A stretch of 64,000 nt of DNA from Terriglobus roseus DSM 18391 (GTDB taxonomy: Bacteria; Acidobacteriota; Terriglobia; Terriglobales; Acidobacteriaceae). Below are positions 7,294-15,036 of this stretch, in pieces. The notes below the pieces were generated by a model. It did not search any database, had not been told where the DNA came from, and saw nothing but the letters and a program-made list of their open reading frames with translations. A program made the translations under genes and the position numbers. Position 1 is the first letter of the stretch; the number at the start of each line of letters is the position of its first letter. The DNA lies in NCBI RefSeq assembly GCF_000265425.1, contig NC_018014.1, forward strand, positions 2,914,001 to 2,978,000, given 5' to 3'.

Positions 7294-9249
7294 ATGCCCT
7301 CTGTTCCCGCAGACCAGCCAAGGAAATGGACGCCGCTCCCCGCGTCCTGGCGCAGGGCTGCCCTCGACCAGACCGGCACGGTCCTGCTTGAGTCTTCACT
7401 CCCAAGCGAAACGCAGCACCACTCCTATCTCTTCCTCGCCGCTGACCGCGTCCTCACCGCGCACTCGCCGCAAGAACTTCCGTCTCTCTTCGAAGCCATC
7501 GAGCAGGCCCTCGCCGAAGGCCACTGGGTAGCCGGTTCCCTGGACTACGAAGCCGGCTCCCACTTCCTCGACCTGCCCACACGAGTAACCAGGACGCCGC
7601 TCGCAACCTTCGGCATCTACACCGCGCCGCGCATCTTCGACCACACAAGCGACTCCACGGATGAGCCCGAACCGCCCAGGCCTGGACCGCTGCCCATCGC
7701 TCCCATGCTGCGCATCCGCCGCGAAGACTACACCGCCGCCATCGCCCGCATCCAGCGGTGGATCGCCGCCGGCGATACCTACCAGCTCAACTTCACCACC
7801 CACGCACTAAGTCCGTACGCCGACGACGCAGCCACGCTCTACGCGGCGTTGCAAACGCAGCAGCCATGCAGCTACGGCGCCATCCTGAACCTGCTACCGC
7901 AGCAAACCGTCCTCAGCCTCTCACCGGAACTCTTCTTCCGCGCCACACCCGACGGCACGCTGACCACCAAACCCATGAAAGGCACCGCGCTGCGCGGCAC
8001 AACCGCAGCCGAAGACGACGCGCGCGCCGAGTCCCTGCGCAATGACGAGAAGAACCGCGCAGAACACGTCATGATCGTCGACCTTCTCCGCAACGATCTC
8101 GGCCGCATCTGCGAAGCGGGCACCGTCCGCGTCGATCGCCTCTTCGAAGTCGAGCGCTATCCCACGCTGCTGCAGATGACCTCCACTATCACCGGCCGCA
8201 CGCCCCACCGGCTCGCCTGGTATCAGGTCTTCCGCGCACTCTTCCCCTCTGGTTCCATCACCGGCGCACCCAAACGTCACACCATGGCACTGATCGCACA
8301 GATCGAGGACCACCCACGCGGCATCTACACCGGCGCCATCGGCTACTTTGCACCGGACGGCAACGCGTGCTTCAACGTAGCGATCCGCACCGTCGTACTC
8401 GACGGCAAAACGATGGTGTTAGGAGTCGGCGGCGGCATCGTCGCAGACTCCACCTCCACCGGCGAATACGACGAATGCCTCCTCAAAACCGCCTTCCTGC
8501 AACGCGCAGCCCAACCCATCCAACTGATCGAAACAATGCGCTGGATGGGCACCACCCCGGCTGCCCCGGACATTGGCACTCTTGCGCATGAGCGGGAACT
8601 CGCGGAAAGAATACCGCTGCTCCCATTCCATCTGCAGCGCCTCGAAAGCTCCGCCGCATCCCTCGGATTCCGTTTCGACGCAGAAGCCATCCTCGCCACC
8701 ATCGCAGAAGCAAGCACCCAGTGGGACGGCCAACCCAGGCGTCTGCGACTGCTTCTCCACCGCAATGGCGCGGTTGAGCTTCAGCATGCCGACGCTCCCA
8801 ACTGGCAGCCCCATCTAAAGGTGAGCTTCGCAAGACAGATCACGAGCCGCGAAGCTCCGTACCTCCGCCACAAGAGCACCTTCCGCCCGGAGTACGATCC
8901 GGCCCTGCGCGAAGCGCATGCCGCAGGCCACGACGAAGCCCTCTTCCGGAATGAAATCGGTGAGATCACCGAGGGCTGCATTTCGTCGCTGCTGGCATGC
9001 CTGCAGGGACAGTGGCTCACACCACCGCTCGCCAGTGGCTGCCTGCCCGGTACCTACCGCGCAGCACTCCTCGAAGCAGGCCTGATCCGGGAACGATCCA
9101 TCACCATGAGTGACCTGCGAACGGCAGACCATCTCTGTCTCTGCAACGCCATACGGGGCACCGGCTGCATTGCATCTCTGCAACTACCAGACGGTGAGCG
9201 CATCCATTACAAGATCGCCGCGCACCCGCCGCAACTTGTAGGAAGATGA
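7294..9249 (+). CDS. pabB: Aminodeoxychorismate synthase component I fused to aminodeoxychorismate lyase (PabB-PabC)
   Basis: 651 aa from ATG 7294. The open frame from 7240 overlaps a hairpin and is rejected. Residues ~130-410 are the chorismate-binding domain. The motif KPMKGTA with Lys229 marks an aminodeoxychorismate synthase rather than an anthranilate synthase, where this Lys is Ala. SGSITGAPK and GAIGYFAPDG are also present. After a short linker, residues ~425-650 are a class-IV PLP aminotransferase fold (RHKSTFRPEYD with the PLP lysine, NEIGEITEGCISSLL), the 4-amino-4-deoxychorismate lyase. Together they turn chorismate plus ammonia into p-aminobenzoate for folate. A PabA glutaminase is not in the window. 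Confidence 0.93.
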   Translation: MPSVPADQPRKWTPLPASWRRAALDQTGTVLLESSLPSETQHHSYLFLAADRVLTAHSPQELPSLFEAIEQALAEGHWVAGSLDYEAGSHFLDLPTRVTRTPLATFGIYTAPRIFDHTSDSTDEPEPPRPGPLPIAPMLRIRREDYTAAIARIQRWIAAGDTYQLNFTTHALSPYADDAATLYAALQTQQPCSYGAILNLLPQQTVLSLSPELFFRATPDGTLTTKPMKGTALRGTTAAEDDARAESLRNDEKNRAEHVMIVDLLRNDLGRICEAGTVRVDRLFEVERYPTLLQMTSTITGRTPHRLAWYQVFRALFPSGSITGAPKRHTMALIAQIEDHPRGIYTGAIGYFAPDGNACFNVAIRTVVLDGKTMVLGVGGGIVADSTSTGEYDECLLKTAFLQRAAQPIQLIETMRWMGTTPAAPDIGTLAHERELAERIPLLPFHLQRLESSAASLGFRFDAEAILATIAEASTQWDGQPRRLRLLLHRNGAVELQHADAPNWQPHLKVSFARQITSREAPYLRHKSTFRPEYDPALREAHAAGHDEALFRNEIGEITEGCISSLLACLQGQWLTPPLASGCLPGTYRAALLEAGLIRERSITMSDLRTADHLCLCNAIRGTGCIASLQLPDGERIHYKIAAHPPQLVGR

Positions 9250-9337
9250 GGCTTACAGAAGGTAGTCTTGATAGAGTGCCTCTCGCCGAAGTGATCCTCA
9301 ACCATCAAGCTCTTGCTTCGAAGCAAGGACCTGAGCG

Positions 9338-9407
9338 TTTGCTTTCGGAGGGGCATGGCTTCAGCCATGCCATCAACAAGCTCAAGAAAGACCGGCGTTC
9401 GCCGCTT
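9338..9407. repeat. 70-bp structured direct repeat, copy 1
   Basis: Begins TTTGCTTTCGGAGGGGCATG and contains two hairpins: GGCATGGC TTCA GCCATGCC, and an ACCGGC GTTC GCCGCT type stem. Copy 2 starts 136 bases later. A 16-base palindrome, CTTGCTTCGAAGCAAG, sits just upstream at 9312-9327. No protein is encoded here. Confidence 0.8.
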
Positions 9408-9473
9408 ACGGAACCCATCAGACGCGCACAAGACCTCTCAGCACCAGGGACATCGGAAGCAAGAATTTAAGCT

Positions 9474-9543
9474 TTTGCTTTCGGAGGGGCATGGCTTCAG
9501 CCATGCCATCAACAAACTCAAGAGAGACCGGCTTTAGCCGCTG
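9474..9543. repeat. 70-bp structured direct repeat, copy 2
   Basis: Nearly identical to copy 1. The second stem differs by compensating or neutral changes (ACCGGC TTTA GCCGCT), so both hairpins are kept. Together the two copies fill most of the 340-base gap between the pabB-pabC fusion and the ZIP transporter. Confidence 0.8.
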
Positions 9544-9590
9544 AGGGAATCTCTCAGGGGCATACGAAAGAATTAAGGAACGAGGAAACG

Positions 9591-10370
9591 TTGGAAGCAG
9601 GCATTGCCGTAGCGGCGATTCAGGCAGTGGCCATGGCGGCAGCGCTCTGGCTCAGTGCGCGGCATCGCCTGCTCGAACGCGGCATGGGGTATCTCGTCAG
9701 TCTCGCCGTCGGCGTTCTGCTGGCAACGGCGCTGCTGCACATCATGCCGGAAGCCATCATCACCGTCGGCAATCGGCCGGCGCTCTGGTTCACCTTCCTC
9801 GCCACCATCTTCGTGCTCTTCTGCTTTGAGCGGATCTTCGCCACACTCACCGGCCATCCTGTCGAAACGCCCGCGCAGGGCGAGCCCGACTGCGGTCCGC
9901 ATCACCATCATCACCACGAACACGGCGCACGCCCCGTCTCGCTCATCTTCGGTGGCATGCTGCACAGCTTCGTCGATGGTGTCTCGGTCGCCGCAGCCTT
10001 CGCCGCCGGCCGTCGCATCGGCTGGCTAACCGCCGTTGCCATCACGCTGCATGAAGTGCCGCACCGCATGGGCGACTACGCCCTGCTACGCCACCTCCAC
10101 GTCTCGCCCGCCCGCGCCCAGCGCTTCCTTCTGCTCATCGCCGCGGCAGCCATGGCAGGGGTAGCTATCGTGGGCGTGGCAGGCCACACATTCGACGCAA
10201 CCAACTGGCTCCTGCCCGTAAGTGCCGCCAGCTTCGTCTACATCGCCCTGGTGAACCTCATGCCGGAACTCCCCGGAGAAAGCACCATCCGCAGCGTATG
10301 CCTGCAACTCGCCTGCATGATCGCCGGAGCGATCCTCGTAGCACTGGTCCTGCGAGTCCCCGGTAGCTGA
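9591..10370 (+). CDS. ZIP-family divalent metal transporter
   Basis: 259 aa inner-membrane protein, probably importing zinc or another divalent cation. TTG 9591 is the start, preceded by GGAACGAGG. About eight hydrophobic segments are visible. The two metal-binding signature helices are present: HSFVDGVSVAAAF (TM4, His-Ser..Asp-Gly) and HEVPHRMGDYALL (TM5, HE.PH..GD). A cytosolic loop between TM3 and TM4 carries the His cluster HHHHHHEHG typical of ZIP metal-sensing loops. No neighbouring metal regulator was seen. The substrate is not decided by sequence alone. Confidence 0.9.
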   Translation: MEAGIAVAAIQAVAMAAALWLSARHRLLERGMGYLVSLAVGVLLATALLHIMPEAIITVGNRPALWFTFLATIFVLFCFERIFATLTGHPVETPAQGEPDCGPHHHHHHEHGARPVSLIFGGMLHSFVDGVSVAAAFAAGRRIGWLTAVAITLHEVPHRMGDYALLRHLHVSPARAQRFLLLIAAAAMAGVAIVGVAGHTFDATNWLLPVSAASFVYIALVNLMPELPGESTIRSVCLQLACMIAGAILVALVLRVPGS

Positions 10371-10870
10371 CTCCGAGTCACCATCCGGTCGCCATGGAGC
10401 GACGAATACGGCTCATTCCTGGGAAGGGAGCCCGCCGGAGATTCCTCCAAGGGCGGAGCTCGCACGGATCTCGAACCGCTATCCTCGTCACGCTGAAATC
10501 TTGTCAAGCCCCTGGACCATCTAAACATCACATTCAAAGCCACTTACAAGTGGCGGATAATTAGAGGAATTCCGCTAGAATAGAAAGAGTAGAGGATAAC
10601 GGCGTTTTAGGCGCGAGCTAAATCCTTTAGAATCTAATTTTTGCGTGTAAGTCCAATAGAATCTAATTTTTACAGGCGCTGCAAAACCTAACCCCTTTCG
10701 AATCTGATTTTTACGAAAATTGAGGGGGGGGGGAGGGGGTCACGGCGAACCACCCATGGTTCTCCCTCTGCCGGCTCCGAAACGCAACAAAAGCGTGTAA
10801 TAATTCGTGGAAATCGTGACATAATCGTAGGGTTGGTCTGAAACATCAGACCCGGCATCAGGAGATTGGT
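10371..10870. other. Non-coding region with A/T-rich triple repeat and G-tract upstream of rpmB
   Basis: Five hundred bases without a plausible gene. It holds a palindrome CCACTTACAAGTGG at about 10540, and three copies of a GAATCTAATTTTT-like unit (10628-10642, 10657-10671, and 10698-10713 with one change). After these come a run of ten G, an A and five G (about 10723-10739). The rpmB leader follows, with a CATAAT -10-like box at about 10820. The layout resembles dispersed intergenic elements I associate with Acidobacteria, but this is from memory. Confidence 0.6.
10835..10852 (+). promoter_or_regulatory. Stem-loop in the rpmB leader
   Basis: GGTCTGA (10835-10841) pairs perfectly with TCAGACC (10846-10852) around AACA. 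It lies 18 bases before the rpmB start codon and just before the ribosome site AGGAGA. It could be an mRNA target for ribosomal-protein feedback, which is inference. Confidence 0.4.
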
Positions 10871-11092
10871 ATGGCGAAGGTATGTCCCATCACCGGCAAA
10901 CGGCCGATGGCTGGAAATAAAGTGTCGCACGCGAACAATAAGACGCGTCGCCGCTGGGAGCCGAACCTGCAGTGGAAGCGCATTTGGGTTCCGAGCGAGA
11001 AGAAGTTTGTGCGTATGCGCGTGTCTGCACGCGGCCTCCGCACCATTAACAAGCTGGGCGTAGAAGCTGCCCTGCTCCAGGCGAAGGGATAA
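10871..11092 (+). CDS. rpmB: 50S ribosomal protein L28
   Basis: 73 aa, the usual length. It starts [20 protein letters not shown] with the L28 hallmark CxxTGK and the basic core [19 protein letters not shown] 10871 follows AGGAGATTGGT. It is part of the large ribosomal subunit. rpmG follows after 5 bases, giving a small ribosomal-protein operon. The single Cys near the start, without the second C..C pair, indicates a zinc-free L28. Confidence 0.97.
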   Translation: MAKVCPITGKRPMAGNKVSHANNKTRRRWEPNLQWKRIWVPSEKKFVRMRVSARGLRTINKLGVEAALLQAKG

Positions 11093-11097
11093 CGGAC

Positions 11098-11250
11098 ATG
11101 CGCACAATCATCAAGCTCGTCTCCAGCGCCGGTACCGGCCACTTCTACACCACGACCAAGAACCCCAAGACCACCAGCGCTAAGCTGGAGTTCAAGAAGT
11201 ACGATCCGGTCGTGCGTAAGCACGTCTCGTATCGCGAAGCGAAGATCTAA
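11098..11250 (+). CDS. rpmG: 50S ribosomal protein L33
   Basis: 50 aa, starting [20 protein letters not shown] and ending [12 protein letters not shown], typical of bacterial L33. It lacks the CxxC pairs of the zinc-binding form, consistent with the zinc-free L28 before it. It sits five bases after rpmB, with GGGATAACGG as a weak ribosome site, and is followed by a strong terminator. Confidence 0.96.
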   Translation: MRTIIKLVSSAGTGHFYTTTKNPKTTSAKLEFKKYDPVVRKHVSYREAKI

Positions 11251-11275
11251 CTCTTCCCTTCCAATACTCTCTCGC

Positions 11276-11303
11276 AACGCCGCGATCTCCGGATCGCGGC
11301 GTT
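11276..11303 (+). terminator. Terminator of rpmB-rpmG
   Basis: Perfect 12-bp stem AACGCCGCGATC / GATCGCGGCGTT with loop TCCG. The 3' side continues CGTGTGTG rather than a long T-run. Confidence 0.75.
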
Positions 11304-11439
11304 CGTGTGTGTGCGCTTCCGCACAATTTACTTTCGCCGGTAGGCGACTTCGACGCTGCGGCTGCATCTACCAAAAAATGACGCACGGCCATCCAATGAC
11401 AAAGGTTCGGCGTCCGCAGTCTTATACAGGAGCATCAGG

Positions 11440-12309
11440 ATGCATCCCTCCGTTCGTTCGCTCGCGCTCTGTGCAACACTTTCCGCGGCCATGTTGGCCG
11501 GCTGCCACAGCAATAACGCCGCAACCGCCGGCTCCACCACCGTCCGTATGCCCGATGGCAGCGTACAGGTCATCGCCGCCGGCCAGCCGCTCCCCGTCGG
11601 CTCCACCGTCCTCGCTGTAGGCAATGGCTCCACCGCCATCTCGCCCGCAACCGGTGCTCCAGTTGCTGTCGCACCCGGCGGATCAGTAACTCCCATGCCC
11701 CCGGCAGCAGCGCCCGGTTATGCCCCCAGCGGACCCGCGACAGCACCCGCACCCGCGGCAACACCCGCACCTGCCGCAGCTCCGGTCGCAGCGGCACCCG
11801 CTCCCGCACCGGCACTGGTCGTCCCCGCTGGTACTCGTGTAACCATCCGCACCAACGAATCGCTCTCGGCAGAACATAGCGGCGGCCCCGGAACCAGCTT
11901 CAGCGGCGAGCTTAACTCCCCCATCGTGGTGCGTGGAGTAACAGTCTTCCGCCGCGGTACTTCAGTGCGTGGCGAGATCGTCAGCGCCAACGGCCGGGGC
12001 CACTTCACCGGCGCCGGCGCCATCGGCATCGAGCTGACCAACATCGGCGGTTACCGCGTGCAGACCAGCGAGTACATCGCACGCACCAAGGGTCGCGGCA
12101 AGCGCACTGCAGGCTTCATCGGCGGCGGCGCGGGTCTCGGTGCGCTCATCGGCGGTCTGGCCGGCGGTGGTAAGGGTGCCCTGATCGGCGGCATGTCCGG
12201 CGCAGGCGCAGGCACCGTCGCAGGAGCGTACACCGGCAGCCGCGACACCATCATCCCGTCGGAGAGTGCCATCACCTTCACGCTGCGCAGCTCCATCGCA
12301 GTAAAGTAA
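11440..12309 (+). CDS. Lipoprotein with Ala/Pro-rich linker and glycine-zipper segment
   Basis: 289 aa from ATG 11440 after AGGAGCATC. A signal peptide ends in the lipobox LAGC (Cys22), so the mature protein is probably lipid-anchored. Residues ~85-125 are an Ala/Pro-rich linker. A small beta domain follows (VVPAGTRVTIRTNESLSAEH, GTSFSGELNSPI, RRGTSVRGEIVSA). After it comes a glycine zipper (GLGALIGGLAGGGKGALIGG) like those that insert in or span membranes. The beta domain resembles the segment seen in the partial protein at the right edge of the window. The function is unknown; a cell-envelope role is inferred. Confidence 0.75.
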   Translation: MHPSVRSLALCATLSAAMLAGCHSNNAATAGSTTVRMPDGSVQVIAAGQPLPVGSTVLAVGNGSTAISPATGAPVAVAPGGSVTPMPPAAAPGYAPSGPATAPAPAATPAPAAAPVAAAPAPAPALVVPAGTRVTIRTNESLSAEHSGGPGTSFSGELNSPIVVRGVTVFRRGTSVRGEIVSANGRGHFTGAGAIGIELTNIGGYRVQTSEYIARTKGRGKRTAGFIGGGAGLGALIGGLAGGGKGALIGGMSGAGAGTVAGAYTGSRDTIIPSESAITFTLRSSIAVK

Positions 12310-12334
12310 GCGTTCGCACCGCAACAGCAGACAT

Positions 12335-12368
12335 AAAAAAAGGGGCCATGAACATGGCCCCCTTTTTA
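12335..12368. terminator. Bidirectional terminator between convergent genes
   Basis: GGGGCCATG AA CATGGCCCC with an A7 tract before and T5 after, so it can serve both the lipoprotein gene (+) and the aminopeptidase gene (-). Confidence 0.9.
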
Positions 12369-12388
12369 CTTCTCGCGCTCCGGAATCG

Positions 12389-13441
12389 TTAAGGCTGAAT
12401 CAGAAACACCCCATCGCGCATGATCTGAGACTCGCCCTCAGCATCACCCAGCCAGATGTTGAAGCCGAGACCGACCACATCGATGTGTGTCGAAGACTTC
12501 CACGGCGCTCCTGTATGTGCGCCATATGGATCACCGAACGCGATATGGATGCCAGGGAACTTCTCATCCTGCAGAATATTGCCGATCACTTCCTGCACGC
12601 CAATGTTCGTCCCAATTGCGAATTCACCCACGCGGTCGCTGTTCTCGTCCGTGTGCGTGTAAGCCCAGAATTCCCGCTCCAACTGCTTGTTCTCGCAGGA
12701 AATCCGAACGATCCGATTGTTCTCAATAGCAATCGAAAGCGGCGTCTCCCGCAGGATGCCATAACGAGCGCACAGATAGTCGCCAACAACACCGTCGACC
12801 ACAAACACACCGTTCACTTCACCCGGAGCCGTAAAGCACTCGCCGCCCGGCAGGTTTCCCCACTTCTCCGTGGAGATGATGCCCGACGTCTTGAACCACT
12901 TGTAGTTCGGGTTTAGTTGCGCGTGGATGTCCGTTCCAGCAGCAGTCGTCGCACGCACATAAGTCGCCTCACGCACGCGATCCAGAACCGCCTGCGACAG
13001 CGCATCGACCGCACTGAAGTCCGCGCGCATGCCCTGCACCATGATCTCGGGTGTCACATTCACCATGTGGGCGTGCCGCATGCGGCGGCGGTTCACAACA
13101 TCCGTCATCTCCATCCGGCTGCGCAACTCATTCGGCTGCACCTCCACGGCGAAGATGCTCACCTGGCTCGACTCCATGTCTTCCAGCACAGCAGCAGGCA
13201 TTCCGATCAACGGCCGAGGAGCAAGCTCCTCGAGTACAAAGCCATTCCATTGGCAGCCGATCCGGTCCAGTTCCACAGCGATCGACGCCGCGATCGCCAT
13301 CGTCTTCTCATCGGTGATGACCGTAACTTTCTCGCCCGGTTGAATCCGCAGGCACGTGGTCACAGCATTACGTGCGCCTTGGCCAAACGACGGCGGAAAA
13401 GGCACAGAGGAAAGACGCGTCGAGATATAGGCTGCTGGCAT
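12389..13441 (-). CDS. Aminopeptidase, family M29
   Basis: 350 aa metallopeptidase of the thermophilic-aminopeptidase (M29) family, expected to release N-terminal residues using two metal ions. The C-terminal half shows the family pattern: GNLPGGECFTAPGEVNGVFV (metal-ligand Glu), a later Glu in REFWAYTHTDENSDRVGEFAIGTN, and the HIAFGDPYGAHTG and STHIDVVG segments with metal-binding His and Asp. There is no signal peptide, so it is cytoplasmic. AGGAGAACG precedes ATG 13441. It is a single gene flanked by terminators on both sides. Confidence 0.87.
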   Translation of the reverse strand: MPAAYISTRLSSVPFPPSFGQGARNAVTTCLRIQPGEKVTVITDEKTMAIAASIAVELDRIGCQWNGFVLEELAPRPLIGMPAAVLEDMESSQVSIFAVEVQPNELRSRMEMTDVVNRRRMRHAHMVNVTPEIMVQGMRADFSAVDALSQAVLDRVREATYVRATTAAGTDIHAQLNPNYKWFKTSGIISTEKWGNLPGGECFTAPGEVNGVFVVDGVVGDYLCARYGILRETPLSIAIENNRIVRISCENKQLEREFWAYTHTDENSDRVGEFAIGTNIGVQEVIGNILQDEKFPGIHIAFGDPYGAHTGAPWKSSTHIDVVGLGFNIWLGDAEGESQIMRDGVFLIQP

Positions 13442-13495
13442 CGTTCTCCTTCAGATGCTTAAGCGTACCGCGCCGGCTCGCCCCCAGCCGAAAAT

Positions 13496-13528
13496 GGAAG
13501 ACCCCGGCAGAAATCGCCGGGGTCTTCC
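13496..13528. terminator. Stem-loop between two leftward genes
   Basis: GGAAGACCCCGGC and GCCGGGGTCTTCC form a perfect 13-bp stem with loop AGAAATC. It lies just downstream of the aminotransferase gene on the minus strand. Confidence 0.8.
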
Positions 13529-13550
13529 AGGTATGCCGCTTGGGCAGGAG

Positions 13551-14819
13551 TTATGCGCGGTAAAGCTCGTGCGGGATGTCGTTGATGTCCAGATGAGCTG
13601 CCACCGGTGCGGTGGGCGAGTTCATGACCTTGGTGAAGGCCGTCTGGAACTTCTTCATCTCTTCCGGTGTACCGACGGTCACGCGGACCATCGTCGGGTA
13701 GATCGACCAGACACGGCCGATAGCCACCTTCTCGCCAAGCATCGCGCGCTGCACTTCGGCGCCGGGACGCTTTACGTCAACCATGAACATGTTGGCTTGT
13801 GCACCAGGAATAAATGCAAAGTTGTTCTTCTGCAGGTACTCGAGCGTGTTGTCCAGCGTGTCCTTGTTGATCTTGCGGCGCAGCGGAACCAGCTGCGGAT
13901 CGTTCAGGCTGGCGGCTGCGGCTGCGGCCGAGGTCAGCGAGATCGAACCGATCTGGCGGTTGTTCGACGTGACAGTCTCAAACTTCGCCAGCAGGTCAGG
14001 ACGGCCGAAGGCGAAGCCGGCGCGAACGCCTGCCATACCGTAGATCTTCGAGAACGTGCGCAGGACGATGACGTCCTTGTCTGCAGCAACCATGTCGATG
14101 ACGGAGTCTTCGGTCGAGAAGTGGTGATAGGCCTCGTCGACGATGACAACCGAACCGGCAGGCTTGTTCTTTACGAGCCATTCGATGTCCGACTTCGGCG
14201 TGATCGTGCCGGTCGGGTTGTTCGGGTTCACGATGTAATACGCACCCGGATTCGGGTGAGCAGCAAGCATCGCCTTCACGTCGTACGCGTAGGTCTTTTT
14301 ATCCAGCGGAACCTGGATGTACTTGGCCTTACAGGTCTGTGCAGCGCGGAAACCCTGCTCGTAGGAGGGATCGCCCAGGATGAGCGCCTTGTCCGGTCCA
14401 ATGTTGGAGTAGAGAGCCAGATCCAGCGGTCCACCCGAACCCGGGTAGATGCGGACGTAGCCAGGCTTCAACTGGAACTGCTCGCTGATCGCCTTGGTCA
14501 TCGCGGCAGAGTACTCACGATCGTAACGGCCGCCCTTCTTGGCAGCGCCGCTGATCGCTTCGAGGGCGACGGGAGCAGGTCCAAGCGGGTTCTCGTTCGA
14601 CGAGATGATCACGGTGTTGGGGTCACGCGGAGCACGTCCGCCGCCCATGTCATCGCCCATGCCGCCACCACGGCGACCTGCTTGCGGCGCGGCCGGAGCT
14701 GCGGCCTGCATTGCGAATGCGGGCATGGATGCCACCGCAGCCGAAGCGATGCCAGCGGTGCGCATGAAAGAACGGCGGGAAAAATACTGCTGGGCGGAAG
14801 CGAAGTTCTTCAAATCCAT
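13551..14819 (-). CDS. Tat-exported PLP aminotransferase of the histidinol-phosphate aminotransferase type
   Basis: 422 aa from ATG 14819, which follows AGGAGAGTCGT. The longer frame upstream is low-complexity and rejected. The N-terminus carries a twin-arginine signal (YFSRRSFMRTAG, then a hydrophobic Ala-rich stretch), so it should be folded and exported with its cofactor. The body is a fold-type I class-I/II aminotransferase: SSNENPLGPAP (HisC-like), VNPNNPTGT, VIVDEAYHHF, and the PLP lysine in RTFSKIYGMAGVRAGF. Export of a HisC-like enzyme to the periplasm is not expected for histidine synthesis, so another substrate is likely. A Gly-rich insert follows the signal. Confidence 0.88.
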   Translation of the reverse strand: MDLKNFASAQQYFSRRSFMRTAGIASAAVASMPAFAMQAAAPAAPQAGRRGGGMGDDMGGGRAPRDPNTVIISSNENPLGPAPVALEAISGAAKKGGRYDREYSAAMTKAISEQFQLKPGYVRIYPGSGGPLDLALYSNIGPDKALILGDPSYEQGFRAAQTCKAKYIQVPLDKKTYAYDVKAMLAAHPNPGAYYIVNPNNPTGTITPKSDIEWLVKNKPAGSVVIVDEAYHHFSTEDSVIDMVAADKDVIVLRTFSKIYGMAGVRAGFAFGRPDLLAKFETVTSNNRQIGSISLTSAAAAAASLNDPQLVPLRRKINKDTLDNTLEYLQKNNFAFIPGAQANMFMVDVKRPGAEVQRAMLGEKVAIGRVWSIYPTMVRVTVGTPEEMKKFQTAFTKVMNSPTAPVAAHLDINDIPHELYRA

Positions 14820-15036
14820 ACGACTCTCCTCAGTGAAACTGCGGTGAACGAATCGAGGTACACGTCGGCGACACGACGCTACTTTGCGTTTGCAGGAAAC
14901 TTGTGAACTGAAGCTTGGGATCGCCCATGCAGGACGGCTGTTTGCATGAGGATTTCCTTCACAATAGCGTGAATTCTTCGCGAATGCGCAATGCACCACA
15001 ACTTTTTTTTCGAGACGGCGTCGAAGGTTAGGTTTC

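Noticed and set aside
9246..9537. Two overlapping 74-codon frames in the repeat region
   Set aside because: They consist mostly of the translated 70-bp repeat and lack any ribosome site.
13455..14906. Long rightward open frame (483 codons) over the aminotransferase gene
   Set aside because: It is the complement of a well-supported coding frame in GC-rich DNA; its translation is rich in Arg, Val and His with no domain pattern.
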